Of a stretch of DNA of 64,000 nucleotides, positions 32,631-42,806 are shown in pieces (position 1 is the first letter of the stretch; every line of letters begins with the position of its first letter). Source of the stretch: Plantago ovata (taxonomy: Eukaryota; Streptophyta; Magnoliopsida; Lamiales; Plantaginaceae); NCBI GenBank assembly GCA_028274465.1, contig CM051457.1, forward strand, positions 49,012,362 to 49,076,361, in the 5' to 3' direction. The translations under genes and the position numbers were made by a program. Under the pieces are notes generated by a model that ran no database searches, had not been told where the DNA came from, and worked only from the letters and a program-made list of their open reading frames with translations.

Positions 32631-34947
32631 TCAACTTGTTGAGGAACTAGGAGGTTTTGAGCCAATGCTGATCAAGTCCACTTTCTGATGTGGTGTCTTG
32701 CTCGGTTGACCTTTTTGCTGAACATACTTTTCAGTAAGTTCTTTTCTAGCAAGGTTCCTTCTAGCCCTAGCATTAAGAGTCTTCTCAGAACTCTTAGGCT
32801 TGATTTTCTTCATCTCTTTGAAGTATCTTTGCTGACTTTGCTTATACTCGTGAAAAAGTTGACTTTGCTTGGTTTTGAAACCAAGTCCACTTTTCGGAGA
32901 ATGCTGAGCTTTTGTGTCAGCAACCTTACTTGATTCAGGTTTGTCAGCAAAGGTCTTCTGATTACTTTTAGTAATCTTGCCTTTTGACTTAACAATTTGC
33001 TTTTCAGCAACTTGTTTGGCGGAATGCTTCACAACATCCTTCTTTTTTCGAGTTTGCTTCTCAGCAACCTGTTTTCCTTTTAAAGTCTTGTTACTTTGAG
33101 TAGCAACAACGGGCTTTATGGTCATAGGTACTAGATTGCATGTTTCAGCAACCTTAGATTGACCAAACTGATAGAGTTCTGCTAGACCACTATCAGTAGC
33201 ACGTACAAAGGAAATCGGTGATTTATCTTTACTCAAGATTTCTACGTCATCACTTTCATACGTTGCACCTAAACCTTCTTTCTGAGATGGATTTCTCAAA
33301 TAAGAGTTCAGTTCAGTCAGCGTATTACTTGCTTCAACATAAGATTTGAAGTTGATTTTCATCTTTTTCATTTCTTGGATTTCAGCAAGTAACTTTAGAA
33401 TTGAGGACTGATATTCTTCCAATTCTAATGCCATTTGAGAATTCTTCTCTGTAGCTTCAGCAATCAACTTCTTAAGACGCCTTATTTCAGCATCCTTTTC
33501 TTCTGTCTCTTCCTTCAGCAAGACATACTTTTCAGTAGTCTGCTTGGTCAGAGTTTCAGCAATCTGTAGTTTCTCTTGCTGTCTGCTTAGAGTTTTCTCA
33601 AATCTTTCAATTTCTCCTTGAATCTTATCAAGGTCAATCTCGTCTTCACTTTCTGAGTCTTGAGTCAGAGGTAGGATTATTTACCTGACCGGCCATGAGG
33701 CAGAACTCGTAATTTGACACATCTGGATAAGCTTCCATAGCTATTCCACAAACTTCTTTGCCAATCTCAACATCGAGAGTGGCTTCTTCATCGTCAGTGT
33801 CTGAGCTTTCATCCTCACTGTCTTCGGAGCTAGTATCAATGCACAATGCATCGATTTTTGCTTGAAGCTTCTTCTTTTCTTCAGCAATAAAAGCTGTCTT
33901 GAACTTCTTCTTCTTTTCAGCAGATTTGCCTTTCAGCAAAGGGCAATTAGCTTTGAAGTGTCCAGGCTTTTTGCAGTAAAAACAGAGATCATTTCCAACT
34001 GCTGGTTCTTCTGATGACGTTGCTTGCTAAGCTTGCTTGTTCAGCGAGCTAGTCTCATTCTTGTACTTAGGGTAGTTGTTACCAAGATGCTTTTTCATCT
34101 TCTCTTTTGGTTTTCGCCTTTCAAGTTCCTTGCTGATGAATTTCTTCATGTTTTTGACAACCAAAGAGTTTTCATCAGTAGGCTCTTTATCATTCTTCTT
34201 TTCAGAAGATGACGGCTTTGCAGCAAGAGCAATGTTTTGCGATTTTTCAGCAAACACATTTTCTCTTTGCTTTGTCTCATAATTGACAGTAGCAAGATGA
34301 GAGAACAACTCTGTTGGTGTAATATCTGGCATTCCTTGATTGTAATAGAAATTCTGAGTGTGGATCCATTCTTGGTTCAGACTTCTGATAATGGTTTTCA
34401 CCTTCTCAGAATCTGAGTAAAGATTTCCAACACCCAATGCTACCATTTCACTAACAAGAGTTGTGAATCTGAAATCCAAGTCTTCCAGTGACTCGTTTGT
34501 ACCTTGTTTAAAGTTTTGAAACTTTAATTTAAGTACTTCAAGTTTGTTTTCCTTGGTTTTGTCAGATCCAGCACAAAGATCTTGAACCATTTTCCAAGCT
34601 TCCTTAGCAGTTTTAGCACCCCACAGTTTGCACTGTATGGTATCCGGAGTTGATCGAATGATGATGTTTCTTGCTTGGCCATCAAGACGGAATCTCTTGG
34701 CTTCGTCGGAAGTCCATTCCTCTCTTGGTTTTGGCACGACGGTATCAGTCAGGTCGCCTAAGATAGTTTCCTTTCCAGCTTCAGTGGTCTTGTGAGGGAA
34801 ACTCCTTTCAACCTTAGTGATCTTTATAGGTCCATCATTAATGACAGTGACCATCTCATCACTAATGGCCTCAAGATGTAGCATCATGTTGTTTCGCCAT
34901 TTTTCATAGTTTTACAGCTTCAGCAAGGGAGCATCTCCTAAAGACAT
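32631..34947 (-). pseudogene. gag: SirN gag with zinc knuckle and coiled-coil tail
   Basis: The start is ATG 34947. TAA at 34912-34914 interrupts codon 12 (SirA has GAA there). The capsid-like domain (34887-34027, words AKEAWKMVQDLC and KLKFQNFKQGTNESLEDLDFRF) is of the copia Gag type. A TAG near 34024 precedes the knuckle CFYCKKPGHFKANC at about 33945-33990. The acidic stretch and the predicted coiled coil (33521-32631), rich in VAEK and VAET repeats, form the long C-terminal Gag tail known from Sireviruses. A frame change near 33650 separates the two halves. Confidence 0.88.
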
Positions 34948-35043
34948 CCTGTCAGCAAAACACTACCAAACTGATCAAGTGAGAGTGATTTACGAAAAGC
35001 ACCTAAGGGGATCTAGGTTCAGTGCTGAAGGTTAAAGAACCTG

Positions 35044-35055
35044 GCTCTGATACCA
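35044..35055 (-). other. SirN primer binding site (tRNA-Met type)
   Basis: The - strand reads TGGTATCAGAGC, two bases inside the 5' LTR, exactly as in SirA. Confidence 0.94.
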
Positions 35056-35057
35056 CT

Positions 35058-36656
35058 TGTTGGTCCCTTTAAACAACAAGAAAAGACTAGAGGGGGGGGG
35101 TGAATAGTCTTTTCAAACTTTCGTCGTTTAAAACTTTCTCAGCAATTGCTTATTACTTTTCAGTAATGAGTTTGCTGATACTTAACTTTCTCAGCAAGCG
35201 CAAGTTACTTTGCAGTAACTAGGTTTGCTGATACTTAAAATCAGAGAGCGGAAGTCTTTGATACAATAAGTGCTCTTCCAGCAAATAAAGGTTTCACCAA
35301 GTGATGTGAGTGACTGTGTACAGATAGATATGATTTGCTGAAAACTAAGTACAGTAAGTAAATCACACAAACACTTTTATAGTGGTATCTGAGAGTGGCG
35401 TAATCTCTCAACTAATCCACTTTGTCCTTTCTAGGACTGAATCCACTAAGATATGATTGAGGTTCCTTACAACACCTATCTAGAGCGATTCAAACAGAAA
35501 CCAAAGCACACTTGCTTCGTCTCCAACCTAATCTAGAGAACGCAACCTTGTTCTCCACCAAACTTGGTACTTTTAATCAGCAAAACTATGCTCGATTAAG
35601 TTCCCCTTGAATATCACGCCTGAAAGGGTGTATTTTCAGTTAGAGAGGTTTGGGATGAGAAAACTTAATTATAACTTATTCAGTTACAACAAGTAATCTA
35701 CGAAACAAACTTTGAATACTTTTCAGTAATCAAGTTTGATTGTTTCTGGTGTCAAGACTTGTTCTTGTTCGAAAGAAAGAAAGAACACTTAACTAATTTC
35801 TTAGTCGTGCAAATTCTACTTCTTTACAAGTAGCTTTTTCAAGCTTTAAGTCTTGGAACGGATCAATGGCAGTAGAGAGTATTGAAGGGTTTGTGAGTTT
35901 AAGCACAAGTGAGAGTATGATCACGTTGTTGACACACTTCAACTCTTCGCCGGATGACCTCTATTTATAGTGAAAATAAGGAGCCGTTTGAAATTTAAAT
36001 TCCAAGGCTTTTGTTCCTTAAGATGTCACTATCTTGCTTTTGTACTTTCAGCAGCGTCCTTGTTTGTCTTCTAGTCTTCATGTCCTTCGCGTGCATGCTT
36101 TGCATTTATTGCTTATTTGAATAGAATTCAAACAGTAACATTGGAGCGCAAATGTAAATTCTTTCAGCAAGAGGTCACATATGTTCCATCAGCAAGTGGT
36201 CAGTCTCAGTTTCAGTAAGCACAACCTACTCTGTCTTTCAGATTTTCACTTATGCAATGTTGTTGCTGAAGTTTCCACTTTCTGAGCAACATGTGCCTTT
36301 GTAGATACCAGTCTTCAGAAATCTTCTAGTCTTCAGATCTTTAAAATCTTCAAGCCTTCAGATCTTTAAAATCTTCAAGATTCTGAGCGATTCTAAATGC
36401 TTCAATAGTTTGTTTGTAAAAACAAAGTACATCATCAGCAAATGCTTCAATAGGTTGTATTTCTTTTCAGAAAACAAGATACATCATAAGCTTTAAAACC
36501 AACCTATCTAGCACCTATTCTAAGTCTTCAACAAACGTTCCTCTTTTACAATGTCCTTAAAATTCTAAATTCCTATGGACCATAAGAGTACTAGTTACTG
36601 GACTTTCCTTAATTTAGCATGGTTAATTGCTCATCAAAATTACAAGTTTCCTAACA
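35058..36656 (-). repeat. SirN 5' LTR
   Basis: This 1,599-bp repeat runs, on the + strand, from TGTTGGTCCC to TTTCCTAACA and is nearly identical to 3986-5585. The junction at 36657 carries aacaa and then SirA integrase sequence in frame. Confidence 0.96.
35961..35970 (-). promoter_or_regulatory. TATA box of SirN 5' LTR
   Basis: CTATAAATAG on the - strand is a strong plant TATA box. It is conserved at 4890-4899 and 47447-47456 in the sister LTRs. It would drive the genomic RNA leftward from the 5' LTR. Confidence 0.7.
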
Positions 36657-36661
36657 AACAA

Positions 36662-39364
36662 GCTATGCTGGCAAGAAGTATGGTGTGGTGGTGGTAGATG
36701 ACTATTCAAGATTCACTTGGGTAGTATTTATCAAGCACAAGTCTGAAACAAGGACTGAAATACCTAACTTGTTGAGCAAGCTTGAAGTCATGAAAAATGA
36801 CAAGGTAAAAGTCATAAGAACAGACCATGGTACTGAGTTTGTAAACCAGTACATAATTGCGTATTGCACTTCAAAAGCCATACAACATTAGTTATCCTCA
36901 GTAAGGACACCTCAACAAAATAGTGTTGCTGAAAGGAAGAATCGTACCCTTAATGAAGCAGCTAGAACGATGCTTGCTGACACTGAAATAAGTGAAGCTT
37001 ATTGGGTTGAAGCGATTAATACCGCCTGCTATACTCAAAATAGATGTTTGATAACCAAGGAATACAACAAAACTCCCTATGAGTTATTTGTTGGAAGACC
37101 TCCTAACATCACCCATCTAAGAGTATTTGGTTGCAAATGGTTTGTTCTTAACAATGGTAGAGAATACTTAAGAACATTTCAACCAAAGGCAGACGAAAAA
37201 GCGATATTTCTTGGTTACTCCTTGCATAGTAAAGCTTATAGAGTTTACACCAAAAAGGCACAAAAGATCGAAGAATCAGTGCATGTTGTATTCTATGAAA
37301 AGTCACAAGTAGTTCCTGTTGAAGAAGAAATATCAGAATGTATGAAAAAGTTCCTCATACACGAGCAAAGAACTGTATCTGATGCTAGAAATATCAAATC
37401 AATTGAACTAAATGATGATTCTGACAATGACTCTCCTCCCCCTAGTCATGACAAGATAAATATAGTACATGATAAAGAATTTCTAGCAAAAGACGCGGTT
37501 GCTCCGGATGTTGCTGAAACTATGCAACTTCCTGTGCCTGCTGACGAGTTACATCAAACCAGCAATGTTGAACAAACAGTTGCTGATGAACCGATTTCAG
37601 CAAAGACACAACAAGATACCCGTAGTACTAAGCAAGTACATGCTGAAGAGTCACATGCTGAAACGCAAACTTATCCAGATCCAAAGAGCAGAAAACCTGT
37701 TAATAAATGGATTAGAGATCTTCCCTCTACGGATATGATTGGTGATATTGACAAACGCCAAGTGACTAGATCCAAAGTATCTACTAATCAAGAACTTGCT
37801 GAAGAAGCAAACGTCATTGAAATAGAAGCTTTGTTCTCTTGCTTTGTTTCAGAAATTGAACCCAAGACCATAGAAGAAGCTTTAAAGCATTCTGAATGGA
37901 TCAAGGCAATGCAAGAAGAACTGGATCAATTTGAAAGGAACAAAGTCTGAAAACTTGTACCCCTTGCTGAAGGAAAGAAAGCAATTGGTACAAAGTGGGT
38001 GTTCAGAAACAAGCTGAGTGAGTCTGGAGAAGTAACAAGGAACAAAGCACGTTTAGTTGCTCAAGGTTACTGTCAGACTGAAGGATTGGACTATGATGAG
38101 TCTTATGCACCAGTTGCAAGATTGGATGCAATTAGACTTTTCTTGGCCTTTGCTGCTCATAATGACTTCATTGTTTAGCAAATGGATGTTAAAAGTGCAT
38201 TCCTAAATGGTGAACTTGCTGAAGAAGTCTACTTGGAACAACCCTCTGGCTTTGAACTTCCCTCAGAAACCAAGATGGTATACAAGCATGAGAAAGTTGT
38301 ATATGGTCTAAAGCAAGCACCAAGAGCTTGGTATGATACCTTAGCTAAGTTCTTACTGGATAATGGTTTCAAGAAAGGTGAAGTTGACAAAACCTTATTT
38401 ACCATGAACCATGATGGTAAAATACTCTTAGTCCAGATTTATGTGGATGACATAATATTTGGAACCAAAGACAAGCAACTTTGTGATGATTTTTCCAAAC
38501 TCATGACAAACAAGAAATGAGTATGATGGGTAAATTGAATTATTTCCTAGGATTGCAAGTCAAGCAACTCAAAGATGGAATATTCATAAATCAAGCAAAG
38601 TATACAAAGGAAATGCTCATAAAGTTCAGGATCAAAGAGGAAGAAAAACCTGAAAAGATCCCTATGAGCGTTGGTACCAAATTGGGCTATACTAAACAAG
38701 ATAAAAGTGTTGATGAACACAAGTATAGAAGCTCATTGGTTCCTTGATGTATTTAACAGCAAGTAGACCTGACATTCAGTATGCTGTTTGTGTGTGTGTA
38801 AGATTCCAATCTGATCCAAGAGAATCACACTACAAAAAGGCACTTAAGATACTGAAATATGTCAAAGGTACATTCAATGTTGGATTATGGTATCCAAAAG
38901 ATTCTGGATTGGTATTGGTTGGTTATTTTGATGCTGATCATGGAGGATCAGCTCTTGATAGAAAAAGTACTTCTAGAACTTGTCAGTTTCTAGGTACTAG
39001 ATTAATATCATGGTTTAGCAAGAAGCAAACCTGTGTTGCCAATTCATCCACTGCATCTGAATACATTGCGTCTGGTTGGATTCAGCAACAATTAAGAGAT
39101 TATGGTATTTCTGCAAAGAAAACACCAATCTTTTGTGATAATACAAGTGCTATTGCTATCACGCAAAATCCTAAGTTCCACTCAAGGACAAAGCACATTG
39201 ATATTAGACATCATTTCATTAGAGATCATGTGGAAAAAGGAGACATTGAGGTTGTAAAAGTAGCTACTGATGATCAACTTGCTGACATCTTTACCAAGCC
39301 CCTACCGGATAATAGGTTCGCAATGCTAAGGTATAACCTTGGATTGATTGAACTACCTCAATAA
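36662..39364 (+). pseudogene. pol: SirA pol 3' part: integrase, RT and RNase H
   Basis: The frame resumes at SYAGKKYG directly after SirN. It contains RTDHGTEFVN, an amber codon at 36889-36891, NSVAERKN, the acidic linker, RT ([32 protein letters not shown]) and RNase H (DADHGGS, CDNTSAIAIT, KHIDIRHHF), ending at the stop 39362-39364. Damage includes TGA near 37948, TAG near 38177, a frameshift near 38515, a frame change near 38745 and a small in-frame deletion after EYIASG near 39077. Confidence 0.9.
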
Positions 39365-39384
39365 AAAGGGATACATTTGGTGGA

Positions 39385-39755
39385 TTGCTGAAACAGGCAT
39401 TCAGCAAGCCAATGTTTGTTTACATGTATTCTTTATAATGTTCCTTCCAATGATTGCTCTAAAAAGAAATGATTGTACACTATATGTTTGCTGAAACAGG
39501 CATTCAGCAAGTAATTCCTTCAAACCGAGCATTTGTTAGGAAATTTGATCACTTGCTGAGACGGGTACTCAGTAAAGAAAAACTTTAAAGATTGCTGAAA
39601 CTGGCATTCAGACAATCAAAGATACTGAAACAAGTATTCAAGTATCAAAAGAAAAATCTGAGACGGGAACTCAGCAAAAGAGCAAGAATACTTCTCAGAT
39701 TTTACCTAAGGATATCTCAATATAAAAAGAATTTTCTGAGACGAGAACTCAGAAA
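39385..39755 (+). repeat. Array of seven short hairpins after SirA RNase H
   Basis: Seven stem-loops start 21 bases after the RNase H stop. Units 1 (39385-39407) and 2 (39488-39510) have stem TTGCTGAA / TTCAGCAA and loop ACAGGCA. Unit 3 (39553-39575) has TTGCTGAG / CTCAGTAA with loop ACGGGTA. Units 4-6 lie at 39592-39615, 39621-39646 and 39658-39674. Unit 7 (39733-39755) has TTTCTGAG / CTCAGAAA with loop ACGAGAA. Stem bases change in pairs while loop length stays at seven. Confidence 0.85.
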
Positions 39756-39789
39756 TATCTTGTACCTTAAATAAATATGAGATATTTGA

Positions 39790-39804
39790 TTAAGGGGGAA
39801 TTTT
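39790..39804 (+). other. Internal polypurine tract between SirA pol and ORF3
   Basis: TTAAGGGGGAATTTT resembles the family's 3' polypurine tract and lies 35 bases after the last hairpin. It may be an extra plus-strand primer, or a relic of a former element end before ORF3 was added. Confidence 0.55.
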
Positions 39805-40192
39805 CAGCAAAAACAAGGCTTATTACTTGAAAAGGTAAGTGCTAATGTCAGATTGAATAAAATCGCTGAAAAGATTCTTATTTACTTCAGCAAGCAATTA
39901 GCATTGGAGTAAAAGAGATCAAATCCCGTGAATCAAGGTAAAATCAATTTGTGACGTTAATCGTGGCACAGATAAACTCGTTGTTAATCAGGACATGAAC
40001 TACAATCGTCTCCATTGATTTTAAAGCAGTTTTTGATCCAACGGTTGATATTACAAAGAGAAAGTATGTCTGACGGTTTTTGTTAGTGGTCCACTACGCA
40101 TTTAATGCAAAGGCTCCACTAACACAAATGAATCTCTGTTTTACCCTTGCTGAGAACTCAAAACCATTGAGCTTCTCATATAATAGAGATAC

Positions 40193-40200
40193 TATATAAA
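40193..40200 (+). promoter_or_regulatory. Putative TATA box of SirA ORF3
   Basis: TATATAAA within ACTATATAAATG lies about 150 nt before the ORF3 ATG at 40350, in the same context as in SirN and SirC. The rest of 39805-40349 has no gene. Confidence 0.6.
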
Positions 40201-40349
40201 TGTAGAGTTAGAGAAAGACAAAACTCTTTAACTCACATTTCTTTTCTCTGCAATTTCTCTAGCATGTGCTCTGATTTACTGTACCTCCGGTCAAAAAGGA
40301 AAAACTCTTTTTCGTACAACCCTTAACCCTCAAAACTACTATGTAAGAG

Positions 40350-41818
40350 ATGGCCCCCAAAAGACAATCCTCCAAGACCTCAAAATGATCAAAGGCAGAC
40401 AGTGCTGGAAAAACCACTACTCCGGTTGAAAATCCGGTGAAGAACACAGTGAAAATTGTGTTGAAAAACGACCGTATAACAGAGAGACCCATGCCACCTG
40501 CATATCTCGACACTGCAATGTGTGAGCAGATGATGCAATGGGGCGGATTTGCCAAAGAGAAGTACATTAGATACTTCTATGAACAAGAACTGGACGAAGA
40601 AAACCAAGAGGCGTTGAATCTAATTATCAAAAAGGCCTCCTTTTCTTCATTACTACTCGCACTAAGAAAGTGAGCATGCTGGACACAATGGAATTCTACA
40701 ACAATGCAGCAATCCAAACCCTTACTGATGGACAATGAGTCACTGAAAAAGTGATTTCTACCTCAGTTCAAGGAGTGCAAATCATCCTGAAATGGATTGA
40801 TTTAGCCAACATCTTTCAAATTCCAACTACTGGAACTGAAGATGACATCACTGCCACTGATGAAGAAATTGAAGCCTTCTACAGTGATGTCAGAAATGAA
40901 AGGATGAAGAAAGGCGAGATTGCTCCCGTGACTTGGACAAAGCACGTAAAAGGAAAGCATCTCTTCCATTCACTTGGTCTGGTAGCTCTGCTACTCATCA
41001 AAGTCTTAGACTCCCAAGTTGGAGGAATTGACCAAGTTGGCCTGAGAAGGTGGCCGTTGCTGATGCATATCCATGAAAACAAAACTGAACTCAACTGGGT
41101 TAAGTACATTTTCAACTGACTTGTTGATTGTGTTACAAAGTTCAAGGTCAAGGTTGAAGACAACACAGTCTCACCTTCCCTTCCAGTGATGTATGGATTG
41201 AAAATATGCTACATCCTTGAACATTTCAGGATTCACCTAAGAAACCCATTGCCGATTAAGAAATTAGTATGCAATGTGGGAAAATCCTTCTACAAGCAGA
41301 ATGGACCTAAGGTTGCTGACAAGAAGTGAAAGAAGCCAACAGCTGGAAATGTTGTTGAGACTGATAACCAGTCCATGAATGCAACAGCTGCAAATGTTGC
41401 AGATATTGATCAGCAAGCTAGGTATCCAACAGCTGCAAATGTTGCTAAGAATGCAAAAGCTTCAAATGTTGCTGCTGACACCACTGCGGTTGCTGACACT
41501 AATGCACCCAGTGAGAAATCTAAGAAGAAAAAGAGGAAAGCTGATGATGACACTCAAACTGTAGCTTCATCAGCTGATCCTATTCCTAAGAAGGCACGGA
41601 CAGAGACTTACCCAAGAAAGAAAACAACGGCACGCAAGTTCGTTCCAATTGTCCATGTCATTCAGGATGACGATGTTCCAGTGGTTGCTGAAACGCAAGC
41701 CACTGTAGTAGTTGTTGCTGAAGTGTTTGCAGAAGCCTTCAGCAATCAAATTAACTTTGATTCATCTGCTGAAGCGAGACCTCGTGGCAGTGGAAATGAA
41801 AATCCTGCCCAAGTCCCC
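40350..41818 (+). pseudogene. SirA ORF3, 5' third, cut by HarH
   Basis: ATG 40350 begins MAPKRQSSKTSK as in SirC. There is a TGA near 40385, another at about 40736, a frame change near 40640 and a further stop near 41327. The body shows the accessory domain (KPMPPAYLDTA-like start, GGFAKEKYIRYFYEQ, GGIDQVGLRRW), the linker rich in AANVA words, and the KKKRK stretch. It stops in mid-sequence at the HarH insertion, so the C-terminal two thirds lie beyond the window. Confidence 0.8.
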
Positions 41819-42806
41819 TTAGGACGCGTTTGGTTTTTCGGATAACGGGGATAAGTCACTATAGGAGAATACGGTTTCTCCGTTTGGTGCACAGATAATC
41901 GGCAGAGAAAGATAACTACGTGACCGGGATAATCACGGTGGGCATCCCTGTGATTGGCTGGGACGGATGAGCTGGCAAAGCATTCTCCGTTATCTTCCAT
42001 TCTCTTTATCCCCCATTCCAGCCGGATAATGGCCATTATCCGTGACGTGCGGTGATATCACCGCCGCTACCCCACAATGTGAGCTCCTTCCTTCTTTAGC
42101 CGCAAAGTCTAATTTAACTTGCTTGTGGCATATAAAAGCCTCCAGCAGCCCCCAATTCGTCATTAGGGTTCTTACGCGCTCAAGGTATTTAAAATTTTTT
42201 CCCTCAAGCATAAATTTTAGTTCTTTTTTAAAATTCAGCATAATTGGCTGCTACAATACAAGATCTGGTTATGTTGTTCTTCGATTCAGCTGTTCGTTAT
42301 GTTTACTAACTGAGATTTTGTCCGTTTTCTTTCTTCCTTTTCTTGCTAGGATCTGGAATCAGTTGCATAGATCTGTTGTACGAATCTACTGAAATCTTCA
42401 AAGGTAATTGCTTTGCGAATTGTGGTACACGTTGTTAAAATGCTATTGCTTAACATATTCAATTAAGTTTGCTTGGACATTCAATTACTGAATTTTTTAT
42501 TTTTAGGTCACATTTTTCAGTAGAAATTATGAAATTGTGAGTTAGCCTATCTTATGTTTACGATTTTGTAGAAAGTAGTGCGTATGATTTCAACAAGAAT
42601 GGACTGTATGTGGAACTTTGTTATTTTCCAGACAAATAACCTGCAAATGCCAGCCTGTTAGAGTAATTTGCCTTTGAACATGAATGGAGTTTGTATGTAC
42701 ATATGTCGTATAATTTTGGGGGTCTGTTACCTTAATTGTTGTTATACATGTGTATTGTTTTGTGGTTAGGAGTTTGTTAATTATTCACTCGTAGTTGTGA
42801 ACATAT

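Larger units (their letters stand above)
3986..36656 (-). mobile_element. SirN: Sirevirus-like Ty1-copia element, complete but interrupted
   Basis: Both LTRs are present (35058-36656 as 5' LTR, 3986-5585 as 3' LTR), and the 5-bp duplication aacaa flanks it at 3981-3985 and 36657-36661. The order on the - strand is LTR, primer site, gag with coiled-coil tail, protease, integrase, RT, RNase H, hairpin array, internal polypurine tract, ORF3, polypurine tract, LTR. Two Athila-type elements split it at 23220-31501 and 12794-21602; without them it is about 15.6 kb, large for copia. RT words YVDDIIFG and [19 protein letters not shown] and the extended Gag fit the Sirevirus (SIRE/Maximus) lineage. 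Coding regions carry several nonsense and frameshift lesions. Confidence 0.9.

Noticed and set aside
32540..32650. Intron between the gag tail and protease of SirN (CTTGATTGTGCAG-like acceptor, also at 3300 in SirA)
   Set aside because: No convincing donor was found, and Sirevirus gag-pol normally continues by frame change or readthrough here.
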